Source of the DNA: Cryobacterium sp. PAMC25264
GTDB lineage: Bacteria > Actinomycetota > Actinomycetes > Actinomycetales > Microbacteriaceae
DNA: 64,000 nucleotides
Assembly: GCF_019443325.1 (NCBI RefSeq)
Contig: NZ_CP080383.1
Coordinates: 2,232,001-2,296,000, forward strand
Direction of reading: 5' to 3'
The notes under the pieces: model-generated
The model's input: only the letters and a program-made list of their open reading frames with translations
Database searches by the model: none
Told to the model about the DNA's origin: nothing
Position numbers and translations under genes: made by a program
Shown here: positions 44,029-52,505 of the stretch, one piece after another
How the letters are laid out: each line of letters opens with the position of its first letter
Position numbering within the stretch: the stretch's first letter is position 1

Positions 44029-44763
44029 TCACGGGGACGGTGGCGCAAGAGGGCGCTTCCGGGGCTGGTGGACGTGAATGTCTCGCTCGGTCAGCTCCAC
44101 GTGAAGCGGCTCTCCGCCGCGCAGACCGAGATCCACGAGGCAGGCGTGAACCTCACACGGCCCGGGATGCGCGTCCCGCCATTGTCCGGAATCGACAACC
44201 ACTCGCACCCGCGCATACTCTCCCGGATCGAGCGGCAGTGCTGGGGATTGGCCGGCGACATAGGCGAAAGACACGCCCGGGGCAGGCGCACCTGGTTCGC
44301 CCAGCGCTGCGAACACTGTGAATGAGTCCCCGTGGGGATGCCACCGTTCCTCGCCAGCGTTGACGATATCGATCCCGAGCAGGTCCAGATCGGGCGCCGA
44401 TCGAGTGACAGCCGGCCACCGCAGAACGAGGCCGCCAGCCCGGTCTTTCTTGCTGGGCCGGCGACGTTGTGAAGTGGGATGCAGCTCGAGAAGATGCGGC
44501 ATGCCCTCGCCCTGGTCGCGCCTGATGAGGCCGATCCGCCACCACTGACCATCGAAATCGGTCGGAGCGCCAACGGTCTGGGCCGCACCGTTCTGTGCGG
44601 TGAGCACACGCCACCCCACGCGAGGAGTGTCCGCAGGTATCTCCCCGGCGAGGGCTACCTGCAGTTCAGCGAGCATCGCGTCGAGCTCAATGCCACTCTG
44701 TGCAAGCACATCGGCTTCGACCGCGATCGTTCCAAGTTCGTCTCTCTCGTCCAACGAATCCAT
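44029..44763 (-). CDS. Hypothetical protein with beta-rich C-terminal domain
   Basis: A 244-residue protein (from ATG 44763; GTG 44781 is also possible). N-terminal third mixed alpha, Ala/Glu-rich (LDAMLAELQVALAGEIPADTP), then alternating short strands: GQWWRIGLIRRDQGEG, GGLVLRWPAVTRS, DLLGIDIVNAGEERW, DSFTVFAALGEPGAP, YARVRVVVDSGQWRD and CEVHACLVDLGLRGGEPLHVELT. This looks like an immunoglobulin-like or cupredoxin-like beta-sandwich. No signal peptide or membrane segment. Not recognised; likely single gene. Confidence 0.6.
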   Translation of the reverse strand: MDSLDERDELGTIAVEADVLAQSGIELDAMLAELQVALAGEIPADTPRVGWRVLTAQNGAAQTVGAPTDFDGQWWRIGLIRRDQGEGMPHLLELHPTSQRRRPSKKDRAGGLVLRWPAVTRSAPDLDLLGIDIVNAGEERWHPHGDSFTVFAALGEPGAPAPGVSFAYVAGQSPALPLDPGEYARVRVVVDSGQWRDAHPGPCEVHACLVDLGLRGGEPLHVELTERDIHVHQPRKRPLAPPSP

Positions 44764-44959
44764 CTCCACATGGTCACACACGGCCAGGTGTCCTGTCGTT
44801 GAGCCCGACGAAGCCGGTTAGCCGGCCGTCTTACCGAGACGCGGTGAGCTTCCCCCTTTGGTCGGATACGCATCGCACACCCGATATTGCACACGTAGTA
44901 CAGCAAGAGTTCCTGGGTACCTCATCCATACGACGACGGCCCTGCACTGACCGAAGAAG

Positions 44960-45169
44960 TTAGGTGAAGGTGATCCTGCGAGCGATAACGTCTGCGGCCA
45001 CGGCGTCCACGGGGACACGTGTGGATTGGGCATGTTCCACCAGGAGTCGCAACGCTTCATCTGCATCCGCGTGGGTTTGCGCGATGATCACTCCGGTTGC
45101 CTGATGTATCTCGGGGTTGTACCACGCGGTGGATTGTCTGATCTGGCTTTCATGGGTCACGTCGTGCAC
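44960..45169 (-). CDS. ANTAR-domain fragment
   Basis: A ~69-residue reading frame ending with EIHQATGVIIAQTHADADEALRLLVEHAQSTRVPVDAVAADVIARRI, the ANTAR RNA-binding domain of antiterminators; the usual preceding sensor domain (GAF or receiver) is missing. A start at GTG 45169 (VHDVTHESQ) is one choice; the open frame extends further upstream with no sensible homology. It could be a short stand-alone ANTAR protein or the surviving end of a larger gene. Confidence 0.5.
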   Translation of the reverse strand: MHDVTHESQIRQSTAWYNPEIHQATGVIIAQTHADADEALRLLVEHAQSTRVPVDAVAADVIARRITFT

Positions 45170-45341
45170 GGCTTCCCGCCTCGATTCGGGTGGTGAGGCT
45201 TGGTTTTCATTCTCAACCGTGTACCCCGAACGGGTCAAGATTTTTGTTCGTAGCGAGCCATGCCTTCCGCGGTCGGCGCACCGGCAGTACCGTGTGCGGC
45301 GAAGGGCGGATGCGCGCCTCGCTTCGAGAAAGGAATCGCCA

Positions 45342-45778
45342 GTGAGCACCACCCACGTTCATCAGGGCGGCTACCTAGCGCCCAGCCCCTTCTGCAGCAC
45401 GTCGTCAACCCCGTCGCACGTACCCTCGGCGCCCCCACGCTCATCGTGCGCGGCCGGACCAGCGGACGCACGATCGGCACGCCCCTAGCTCCGTTCGACA
45501 TCGAGGGCGACCGCTATGTGATCGCCGGCCGCGGGGAAACCCAGTGGGTCCGCAACCTCCGCATCGCCGGACGGTGCGAGCTGCGCGTCCACTGGCGTCG
45601 GCACCCGTACCGGGCCACAGAGTTGCGCGGCGACGAACATGCCCGGATCGCGGCTGCGTACCTCAAACGGCTCGGCCGGCGGGCCGACGCCTTCCTCGCC
45701 GGGCTGCCGGATGTGACGGACCATCCGATCTTCCGGCTCGACCCGTGCGCCCTGGTCTTCTCACCGGCCGAGCACTGA
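45342..45778 (+). pseudogene. DDN-type deazaflavin (F420)-dependent nitroreductase-family protein, one frameshift
   Basis: A ~145-residue protein of the deazaflavin-dependent nitroreductase (DDN) family: VNPVARTLGAPTLIVRGRTSGR, TPLAPFDIEGDRYVIAGRGE, TQWVRNLRIAGRCELRV and the C-terminal DHPIFRLDP. The natural start is GTG 45342 (VSTTHVHQGGYLAPSP, GAAAGGAA upstream), but at the CCCC run near 45390 the frame must shift by one to reach LLQHVVNP. One added C (CCCCC) repairs it. Such proteins use reduced F420 on quinones or nitro compounds. Probably intact in the organism. Confidence 0.75.
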
Positions 45779-45791
45779 GCCCGCAGCTGGC

Positions 45792-47396
45792 TCAGCTGAC
45801 GAGCAGGCCCACCATCCGCAGCCACGCGGCGAGGTTCGGCTCGTCGACAACGGGAGCACGCAGCGCCACGTACCCGTCGGGTCTCACGACGAGCATGCCG
45901 GTGCCCGGCCGGTCGGCGAGCCGATAGGCGTGCGTCAGCGCACCGAGCAGCCGCTCCGGCACCGGTCGGGCGTTCGCCTGCAGCAGGATATGCACCCCCG
46001 GCCCCGCAAGAAGTTCGTGCAACCGCACCCGGCGGCCCTCACAGCGCACCAGGGTGTCGGCCACGCGGGACCCGGGCCGCAGCACGCGCCGGGCCAGGCC
46101 GCCACGCACCGGGGTGAGTGAAGCGTGCACCTCCACCGACAGCGGACTGTGCCGGTACCGCAGCCGGAACGCAGCCAGCGTGCGGACCCCCGCGGCCGTG
46201 AGACGGCGGCGGCGAAGCAGCCAGGGCACCAACGGTGCGGCCATCGGCACGAGCACGCCGCGGGCCAGTTGGGCCACCGGATTGAGGCTCGCCTCGGCCC
46301 AGTAGATGGCGTGCGTCAGGCGTAGCACGGCGGCATCCGCGCGGCGGCGCTCAACGGCGTAGGAATCCAGCAGCGCCGATCCGGGCAGGGCGGCCAGTGA
46401 CCCGGCGGGGCCGGCGGCCGCCGCGAAGGCCAGTTTCCAGCCGAGGTTGACGGCGTCGTGGATGCCCGCATTCATGCCCTGCGCTCCCGCCGGCGAGTGC
46501 GCGTGGGCGGCGTCGCCGGCCAGGAACAGGGGCCCGCGGCTGAACCGGCTGGCGAGGCGGTGTTGCAGCCGCACCTGGGTCGACCAGGCCACTGACACGA
46601 TCCGGGCCGGCAGCCCGGCCTCGTCGAGCAGGCTCTGCAGGGCCGTGGCTGGCACGGTCGGTCCCGGCTGGCCGAACGGCTGCCGGTCGGCGCCGGCGGG
46701 GCGGGTGGCGAGCATGCGCCAGCCGGCCCGCTCCCCGATGGTGAACAGGAAGACCAGCCCGCGCCGCCCCACGACCACCTGCGCCACCCCCGGCTCGAGC
46801 GCCGTGGATGCTCCCAGCTCCAGGTCGGCCAGCACCATCTCCTGGGCGTAGTCGCTGCCCAGCCAACCGCCCACCGACCGGCGCACCAGACTGGCCGGTC
46901 CGTCGCAGCCGGCCAGGTACCGGCAGCGCACCTCCCGCTCGGGCCGGTCGTCCCCGCGCAGCACGGCCCGCGCTCCGCCGCCACCCAACCGGGCCACGCG
47001 CACCACCTCGCTGCCGCGCTCCACGAGTATGCCTCGCTCGGCGAGCGCCGCGGACAGCACCGCCTCCACATCCGCCTGCCGGATCAGCAGCAGGTGCGGG
47101 AAGGCCGTACCCGGCAGGTCGAACCGGTCCACAGACACCGCGACCTTGCGCGAACCCAGGTGCAGCCGCACGGACGGCGAGGTGTCGCCGAGGCCGAGCA
47201 GGGCATCCGTCACCCCCAGCGGACGCAGCAGCTCCAGTGTGCGCGGATGCACTACCATCGCCCGTGACGGCCGGAACGGCTCCGGCCGCCGTTCCAGGAT
47301 TCGTACCCGGGCCCCGTGGTCGTGCGCCTGCAGCGCGAGAGTAAGCCCCGTGGTGCCGGCGCCCACCACGAGCACATCCGTGTCGAAGCCGGTCAT
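45792..47396 (-). CDS. FAD-dependent (PHBH-fold) aromatic monooxygenase
   Basis: A 534-residue class A flavoprotein monooxygenase: VLVVGAGTTGLTLALQAHDH (Rossmann GxGxxG, residues ~8-27), RAMVVHPRTLELL, CDGPASLVRRS (the DG motif), and FLAGDAAHAHSPAGAQGMN (GD motif binding FAD ribitol). A C-terminal thioredoxin-like extension (LVRCEGRRVRLHELLAGPGV) is typical of the aromatic-ring hydroxylases. ATG 47396 overlaps the stop of the next gene upstream (47393), so the two are coupled. Likely hydroxylates a phenolic or polyketide. Confidence 0.9.
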   Translation of the reverse strand: MTGFDTDVLVVGAGTTGLTLALQAHDHGARVRILERRPEPFRPSRAMVVHPRTLELLRPLGVTDALLGLGDTSPSVRLHLGSRKVAVSVDRFDLPGTAFPHLLLIRQADVEAVLSAALAERGILVERGSEVVRVARLGGGGARAVLRGDDRPEREVRCRYLAGCDGPASLVRRSVGGWLGSDYAQEMVLADLELGASTALEPGVAQVVVGRRGLVFLFTIGERAGWRMLATRPAGADRQPFGQPGPTVPATALQSLLDEAGLPARIVSVAWSTQVRLQHRLASRFSRGPLFLAGDAAHAHSPAGAQGMNAGIHDAVNLGWKLAFAAAAGPAGSLAALPGSALLDSYAVERRRADAAVLRLTHAIYWAEASLNPVAQLARGVLVPMAAPLVPWLLRRRRLTAAGVRTLAAFRLRYRHSPLSVEVHASLTPVRGGLARRVLRPGSRVADTLVRCEGRRVRLHELLAGPGVHILLQANARPVPERLLGALTHAYRLADRPGTGMLVVRPDGYVALRAPVVDEPNLAAWLRMVGLLVS

Positions 47397-48046
47397 ACCG
47401 GTTCGCGCAGTCGGGCCTTCGGCAGCATCGGCCGGGCCGGACGCCACCAGCCCGCCGGGCCGATCACCCTCACGGTCGGCGGCCCTGTCAGAGCCGGCGC
47501 GGCCCCGGGCAGGTACGCGGCCGGATCGGCGAGGAACTCGTCCCGGTGCGCCCCGGGCAGCACGCGGTAATGGATCGAGCCGGGCACGCTGCCCAGCGCC
47601 AGCACCCGCCACAGGGTGCGCGCGTAGGTCTCGGCGCGCTCCGGGCCGTCCCACTCGTAGATGCCCCGGTACACACCGTGTTCGTCGTGGGTCATCCAGA
47701 GCTTGGACACGTAGCCGGGAAAACCGACGAACAGGGGTGTGTTGAGGATGCTCTGCACCCGGAACCAGCGGTGCGCGCGGCCCCGCAGCACCCGCAACCT
47801 GAACCCCACGACGAGCACCGCCGGGTCATGGGTCACCCCGCGGTCCACCTCGGTCTCGCGGTACACCACCGCCTGGCTGCCGTCGCCGAAGCTCAGCTGT
47901 CGGCCGGTGTTCTCCCGGGGCAGGTGGATACGCCGCTCCGCCAACAGCACCGCCGTACGGGCTGCACACCCGGCCAGCCCCCGCACCGCCGGGCCTACCG
48001 CCACCGGCGGCTTCTCGGGGCGCCCGTCGAGATTGGTGAACGTCAT
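47393..48046 (-). CDS. Protein of unknown function coupled to the FAD monooxygenase
   Basis: A 217-residue protein starting at ATG 48046 with GGGAGGAA upstream. Features: AVVYRETEVDRGVTHDPAVLVVGFRLRVL, FVGFPGYVSKLWMTHDEHGVYRGIYEWDGPERAETYAR and SIHYRVLPG. The middle segment resembles YdhR/monooxygenase-like proteins with a ferredoxin-type alpha/beta core. I do not recognise a named family. It overlaps the monooxygenase start by four bases and is its operon partner. Confidence 0.65.
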   Translation of the reverse strand: MTFTNLDGRPEKPPVAVGPAVRGLAGCAARTAVLLAERRIHLPRENTGRQLSFGDGSQAVVYRETEVDRGVTHDPAVLVVGFRLRVLRGRAHRWFRVQSILNTPLFVGFPGYVSKLWMTHDEHGVYRGIYEWDGPERAETYARTLWRVLALGSVPGSIHYRVLPGAHRDEFLADPAAYLPGAAPALTGPPTVRVIGPAGWWRPARPMLPKARLREPV

Positions 48047-48249
48047 GGGGTTCCTCCCTGGCTCCGCGCGCGCAGACCACGGACGCACCGCCGGCCTGCG
48101 CAGACCCTGCCAGCATAGGCAGCCATTCGGTGGCCGGAAAGGGCCACCCCTGGGCGGTGGCGCGCCCACCGTCGCCGGCATCCGTGCCAAGCTGGAACCC
48201 TGTGCCCCGCACCGGATTCGCGACCTCCACCGGAAAGACCCCTGACGCA

Positions 48250-49512
48250 ATGACGCCTCCCGCTCGCTCCAGCATCCGCCCCGCCGTGGAGGTGCGTCGC
48301 GCGCGCGTGGCCGTCGCCGTTTTGTTCTTCACCAACGGCGCGCTGTTCGCGAACCTGATCCCCCGGTATCCGGCGATCAAGTCGGAGTTGGGCCTGAGCA
48401 ACGCCGAGTTCGGGCTGGCCGTGGCGGCGTTCCCGCTTGGTGCGCTCATCGCCGGACTCGCCGCGGGCATGCTCATCCGCCGGTTCCGCTCGTCGCGGGT
48501 GGCCATCGCCTCCACCATCCTCACCTCGGTAGGCCTGATCGTGGCCGGCATCGCCCCCAGCTGGATCGCCCTGGCGGCCGGCATCTTCCTCGCCGGCGCC
48601 ATGGACTCCATCACCGACGTGGCCCAGAACTCACACGGTCTGCGGGTTCAGCGACTGTATAAGAGGAGCATCCTCAACTCCTTCCACGCGGTGTGGAGCA
48701 TCGGCGCGGTCACCGGTGGTCTGCTCGGCGCCGCGGCCGCCCAGCTCGACGTGCCACGCGGCACCCACCTGGTGGTCTCGGCCGTCACGTTCAGTCTGTT
48801 CGCGCTCTACACCTACCGGTTCCTGCTGGCCGGCCCCGAACCGCTGGAGCCGGAGGCCGCCGCACCGATCGCCACCACGGTACCCACCCGCTCCCCCGCC
48901 CGGCTGGGCAAGTGGCTGGTGCTCGGAGCACTCGTGGTGATCGCCGCGTCCGGCGCCGTCGTTGAGGACGCCGGGGCGTCATGGTCGGCCATCTACCTCA
49001 CCGACACGCTCGAGACATCCGCTCTGGTGGCCGGCCTGGGCTTCATCGCCCTGCAGGGCATGCAGTTCATCGGCCGGATGCTGGGCGACGGCCTGGTCGA
49101 CAGGTTCGGCCAGCGCGCCGTGGCCCGCGCCGGCGGCGCCATCGTGTTCCTGGGCATGGGCAGCGCTCTGGCGTTCCCGTCCATCCCTGGCACCATCGTG
49201 GGCTTCGGCCTCGCCGGGCTGGGCGTGGCCACGCTGATCCCCGCGGCTATGCACGCCGCCGATGAGCTGCCCGGGTTCCGGGCCGGCACCGGGCTCACCA
49301 TCGTGGCTTGGTTGCTGCGGCTGGGCTTCCTGGTGTCCCCGCCCATCGTGGGCGCCATCGCGGACCTCACCGCGCTCCGCTACGGGCTGCTCGTGGTCCC
49401 GATGGCGGGGCTGCTCGTGGTACTGTTCGCGCCGGTGCTGGCCACCCGGGTGCGGCCAGGAACGACGGATGTGGCGCCCTCCGACGAACCGGAACTCACC
49501 TCAGCTGGTTGA
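48250..49512 (+). CDS. MFS transporter
   Basis: A 420-residue major facilitator protein with about 12 hydrophobic helices: RVAVAVLFFTNGALFANLIPRYPAI (helix 1), the loop RFRSSRVAIAST (motif A-like), GAMDSITDVAQNSHGLRVQ after helix 4, and AAMHAADELPGFRAGTGLTIVAW. It resembles the YbjJ/inner-membrane transporter group. ATG 48250 is the choice, with GGAAAG upstream. It diverges from the monooxygenase pair and could export their product; that is inference. Confidence 0.9.
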   Translation: MTPPARSSIRPAVEVRRARVAVAVLFFTNGALFANLIPRYPAIKSELGLSNAEFGLAVAAFPLGALIAGLAAGMLIRRFRSSRVAIASTILTSVGLIVAGIAPSWIALAAGIFLAGAMDSITDVAQNSHGLRVQRLYKRSILNSFHAVWSIGAVTGGLLGAAAAQLDVPRGTHLVVSAVTFSLFALYTYRFLLAGPEPLEPEAAAPIATTVPTRSPARLGKWLVLGALVVIAASGAVVEDAGASWSAIYLTDTLETSALVAGLGFIALQGMQFIGRMLGDGLVDRFGQRAVARAGGAIVFLGMGSALAFPSIPGTIVGFGLAGLGVATLIPAAMHAADELPGFRAGTGLTIVAWLLRLGFLVSPPIVGAIADLTALRYGLLVVPMAGLLVVLFAPVLATRVRPGTTDVAPSDEPELTSAG

Positions 49513-49621
49513 GCCGTTTCATCCACCGGCCGGGCCTTTCTCTCGCCGAGGACGGTCGTGCTGGGCCGGCACGGCGGGGCGCTCAGGATCCTCCAAGCCG
49601 GCCCGCGCCTAAGCTCGACCC

Positions 49622-49903
49622 ATGACCGCACCCGCAACGCCCGCCGCCGCCGCCGCCGCCGACCTGACCATGTTCGGCGCCGAATGGTGCAAGGACTGCC
49701 GCCGCTCCAAGAAACTGCTCGACGGCCTGGGCGTCGCCTACGACTACGTAGACCTGGAGAGCGTCGAGGACGGCGCCGACCGGGCCAGGGCCATCAGCGG
49801 CCGCACCCAGATTCCCGTGCTCGTGTTCGCCGACAACACCCACATGGTCGAGCCCAGCGACGCGGATGTGCGCGCCAAGCTCACGGCACTCGGCACGATC
49901 TAG
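49622..49903 (+). CDS. Glutaredoxin/mycoredoxin-like protein
   Basis: A 93-residue thioredoxin-fold protein with Ala-rich start, strand LTMFGAEWCKDCRRSKKLL (active-site CKDC, Cys23 and Cys26), LESVEDGADRARAISGRTQIPVLVFAD (cis-Pro in IPVL) and PSDADVRAKLTAL. Matches mycoredoxin-type glutaredoxins that reduce mycothiol mixed disulfides; CxxC with K-D between the Cys is unusual compared with CPYC. Stands alone after the MFS gene. Confidence 0.85.
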   Translation: MTAPATPAAAAAADLTMFGAEWCKDCRRSKKLLDGLGVAYDYVDLESVEDGADRARAISGRTQIPVLVFADNTHMVEPSDADVRAKLTALGTI

Positions 49904-50018
49904 GCACCACCCTCGGGCCCGGTGGCGCTGATGCCCAGTTCGGCGGGGTCGGCGACCAGAGGCCGTGGGCGCTCACCCGGCCGATCGACAGTGGCGTGCG
50001 CAGGCCTCAACGGCAGAC

Positions 50019-50492
50019 CTACCGGGGCACCCCGAGCAGGCCGGCCAGGGTGTGCAGCGCGTCGAGTTCGTGGTCTCCGATGACCCGCCTGTCGCCGGGA
50101 GAGCCCTCGGCCGATGCCCGGGCCACGTGCTCGGCGACCCGGAAGAGCCAGGCCCGGAACGCGGAGTCCAGGCCGGGCGAGTGCGTCTTCACGAGCGCCA
50201 GCGCCAGGGTCAGCTCGCCGAGCACCCGGGCCTGGGTCTCGTCGGAGCCGTCGATCAGGCCGAAGTCCCTCGTCAGCACCTCCGCCACGAGGTCCGCCTC
50301 GATCTCCTGCACGATGGGCAGCCCGTCTGGCTGGGATGCCTCGAGGGTGACCGCCTTCTCCGCGGCCAGCATCTCCGTGACGATCCCCATCGGACCGCAC
50401 TGCGACGCCCCCACCAGGTACAGGCCGACCAGGAACGGCGCGGCGCTGACCGTGCGCCACTCCTCCGTGCTGAACGCATCCCTGACGGCCAT
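50019..50492 (-). CDS. Hypothetical helical protein
   Basis: A 157-residue protein starting at ATG 50492: AVRDAFSTEEWRTVSAAPFLVGLYLVGASQ, then EMLAAEKAVTLEASQ, ADLVAEVLTRDFGLIDGSDETQ, LTLALALVKTHSPGLDSAFRAWLFRVAEHVARAS and a charged end LDALHTLAGLLGV. All-helical pattern with alternating hydrophobic residues, no membrane span. No family recognised with confidence. Upstream open frame (to 50696) runs into repeat sequence and is not coding-like. Confidence 0.6.
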   Translation of the reverse strand: MAVRDAFSTEEWRTVSAAPFLVGLYLVGASQCGPMGIVTEMLAAEKAVTLEASQPDGLPIVQEIEADLVAEVLTRDFGLIDGSDETQARVLGELTLALALVKTHSPGLDSAFRAWLFRVAEHVARASAEGSPGDRRVIGDHELDALHTLAGLLGVPR

Positions 50493-50637
50493 GTGAGCTC
50501 CCGATCGGCGCCGGCCCCCGACGCTGGGTGTCGAAGCATCCCCTCCTGTGCCATCCACGCTACGCCCGCGCATCCGCTGCCCGAAAGCCCCACGGGCCCG
50601 GTCCGTGAACCGGTGCCGCCGAGCTGCGCTGGCCCGG

Positions 50638-50700
50638 CGCCGCTGCGCCGGGAGCACGCCACCCGCGAACCGGCGCCCCACCCGCGCAGCGGTCACAGCG
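50638..50700. repeat. Diverged copy of the GC-rich dispersed element
   Basis: Reads GGCGCCGCTGCGCCGGGAGC then CACGCCACCCGCG, close to the element at 36430-36466 but with the palindrome broken by changes. Lies between two hypothetical genes and contains no coding pattern. Confidence 0.65.
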
Positions 50701-50754
50701 CACCCCGACGCCTACCCGTTGAACCGCACCTGCGGCCGGAGTACCGTATGCGCC

Positions 50755-51054
50755 ATGACCACCGTCACCCAATACTGGGCACCGCACGACAACCAGAACG
50801 GCCTCTACCAGGCCAGGGGCCAGCTCATCTGGTCGTGGCCGCTTGGCGACAACTCGCACTACTGGAGCTTCGCCTTGCGCCCGTACCAGGGCAACATGCA
50901 GGTGGAGGTCGAACGCCAGTGGACCACCTCGGACAACGAGATGCGGTTCGTCGAGAACTTTCTGGTCACCGTGTCCGACCCGGTCGGCCGGGAATTCCGG
51001 CCGTCGGGCAACGGCGGACTGCTTATGTTCACCGCCATCAGAGTGGAATCCTGA
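50755..51054 (+). CDS. Hypothetical small protein
   Basis: A 99-residue protein starting at ATG 50755: VTQYWAPHDNQNGLYQARGQLIWSWPLGDN, WSFALRPYQGNMQVEVERQWTTSDNEMRF, FLVTVSDPVGREFRPSGNGGLLMFTAI. Aromatic- and Gly-rich strands suggest a small beta barrel. No family recognised. Its TGA overlaps the ATG of the next gene (TGATG), so they are a translational pair. Confidence 0.55.
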   Translation: MTTVTQYWAPHDNQNGLYQARGQLIWSWPLGDNSHYWSFALRPYQGNMQVEVERQWTTSDNEMRFVENFLVTVSDPVGREFRPSGNGGLLMFTAIRVES

Positions 51055-51281
51055 TGCTGCTTCTCGCCGTGCACGACCATGCCGGAACCATCATCGGCGC
51101 CGTCATCGACGACGGTAGGTATCCGACACCCACGCCGCTTCCGCCCGAGGACTACACGTTGGCGCGCATCGAACTCAGCGATGAGCAGGCCCGGCTCTCG
51201 CTCGACGAGTTGTGCACGCGGATGCGCGTGGACGCGCGCTCCAACACCCTCACCGCACTCGACGACGACTCGGCTGTGTGA
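51054..51281 (+). CDS. Hypothetical small protein, coupled to previous gene
   Basis: A 75-residue protein: LLLAVHDHAGTIIGAVIDDGRYPTPTPL and a charged helical end ELSDEQARLSLDELCTRMRVDARSN. The start ATG 51054 overlaps the upstream TGA. The second half looks helical and regular, supporting a real gene. No family recognised. Confidence 0.5.
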   Translation: MLLLAVHDHAGTIIGAVIDDGRYPTPTPLPPEDYTLARIELSDEQARLSLDELCTRMRVDARSNTLTALDDDSAV

Positions 51282-51334
51282 GCCCGGGCCGGCCGCGGAG
51301 ACCAGGCACCTGTAGTCTTCCCCCGGGGGTACAG

Positions 51335-51574
51335 ATGAGCACGCCAGAGCAGAACACGACCGCAGCCGAGAACACCGGCCTCGCCGACGGACTGGCGATC
51401 TTCGCCGATGAGCACGAGGTGGCCAGCCCGCCCGCAGGCGTGGTGGGGCTGCAGCTGCTGGCCGTGGTGCTCTCCTACGCGGTGATCCTCGGCCTCGCGG
51501 TCCTCGTGGTGGTGGTCATCGTGCTGTTCGTGTCGCTGCTCTGGCCGGTGCTGCAGGCCATGCCCCTGCCGTAG
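51335..51574 (+). CDS. Small membrane protein
   Basis: A 79-residue protein with a polar N-terminus (residues 1-34, TAAENTGLADGLAIFADEHE) and one or two hydrophobic helices over residues ~36-75 (GLQLLAVVLSYAVILGLAVL, VVVVIVLFVSLLWPVLQAM). ATG 51335 precedes this; GGGGGT upstream is a weak site. No family recognised. Confidence 0.6.
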   Translation: MSTPEQNTTAAENTGLADGLAIFADEHEVASPPAGVVGLQLLAVVLSYAVILGLAVLVVVVIVLFVSLLWPVLQAMPLP

Positions 51575-51661
51575 CCGGCGTTCCGCAGGACCGCAGGACA
51601 GGCTTTGCGACTCGCGAGGCACCCGGGCATCCGCGTCACGGACGCTCGGTAGGTTGGTGGC

Positions 51662-52225
51662 ATGAGACGCTCCGTAGTTCCCGCGTGTGTGGCCCTTGTC
51701 CTTGCGCTGACCGGATGCGCGGCCGGGAACGATACTCAACCATCGCCGACACCGACTCGAACCGCCACCGTTGCCCCGACACCGACCGCCACGCCGACCG
51801 CGACCGCGCCTGAGCCGGAGCCGGAGGCATCCGCGGCCACGGACAGCTGCGACACCGTGCTGACCGCCGAGGAGTACTCGTCGTTGGAGGAGGACGGTCT
51901 CACCCTGAACCCGGACACCCGCGCGTTCGACGCCACGATGCAGTCGCTCATGGACGCGGGCTTCGGCTGCTACTGGAAACGCGACGGCGGCGACGTTCAG
52001 GTCTGGTACGCCCAAGCCACGCAGGATGACGCCAGCTGGGCCGCGCAGAAGCAGCAGCTGCTCGACGAGGGCTGGACCCAGACCGATGATCCCTTCGCGG
52101 GCGTCTTGCGCGCGCCGTCCGACTACGACCCGAGTTACCTGCCCGTGGTGGTCAACAGCGACGGCGTCACCTATTACGCGAGCTACCCCGAGTTCTTCGG
52201 TTCGGTGACGGCGCTGCAGGGCTGA
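51662..52225 (+). CDS. Putative lipoprotein with Pro/Thr linker
   Basis: A 187-residue secreted lipoprotein: signal peptide ending LALTGCAAG (lipobox LTGC, Cys ~19), a long Thr/Pro/Ala/Glu linker (residues ~26-60) and a globular domain with DSCDTVLTAEEYSSLEEDG, MDAGFGCYWKRDGGDVQVWYA and QTDDPFAGVLRAP. Two Cys in the domain may pair. No family recognised. Downstream lies a block of GC-rich repeats. Confidence 0.8.
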   Translation: MRRSVVPACVALVLALTGCAAGNDTQPSPTPTRTATVAPTPTATPTATAPEPEPEASAATDSCDTVLTAEEYSSLEEDGLTLNPDTRAFDATMQSLMDAGFGCYWKRDGGDVQVWYAQATQDDASWAAQKQQLLDEGWTQTDDPFAGVLRAPSDYDPSYLPVVVNSDGVTYYASYPEFFGSVTALQG

Positions 52226-52264
52226 GCGAGGGCCCGGATCCGCGTCCCCTCCCAACGGCGCAGT

Positions 52265-52321
52265 ACCCGCGAAACGGCGCCGCACCCGCGAAACGGCGCC
52301 ACACCCGCGAAACGGCGCCAC
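52265..52321. repeat. 19-bp tandem repeat (ACCCGCGAAACGGCGCC + 2)
   Basis: Three exact or one-base-different units at 52265, 52284 and 52303, followed by a truncated fourth. Downstream, 52369-52500, diverged copies of the dispersed GC-rich element (GGCGCCGCTGCGCGGGAGGC, CACCCGCCAAACGGCGCC) continue almost to the lacI gene. Whole stretch 52226-52505 holds no gene. Confidence 0.8.
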
Positions 52322-52505
52322 ACCCGCGCGTAGCATCCGCCCTCGGCTAAGCGCGGGCCAGGCGCCGCTGCGCGGGAGGCACGCCACCCGCCAAACGGCG
52401 CCGCACCCGCGCTCGGGCCACGAGGGGCCGCCCGGGAACCCCGCAGGACGGAGCACCCGTCGATGAATCTCCCGCGAAACGGCGCTGCACCCGCGCTCGG
52501 GCAGC

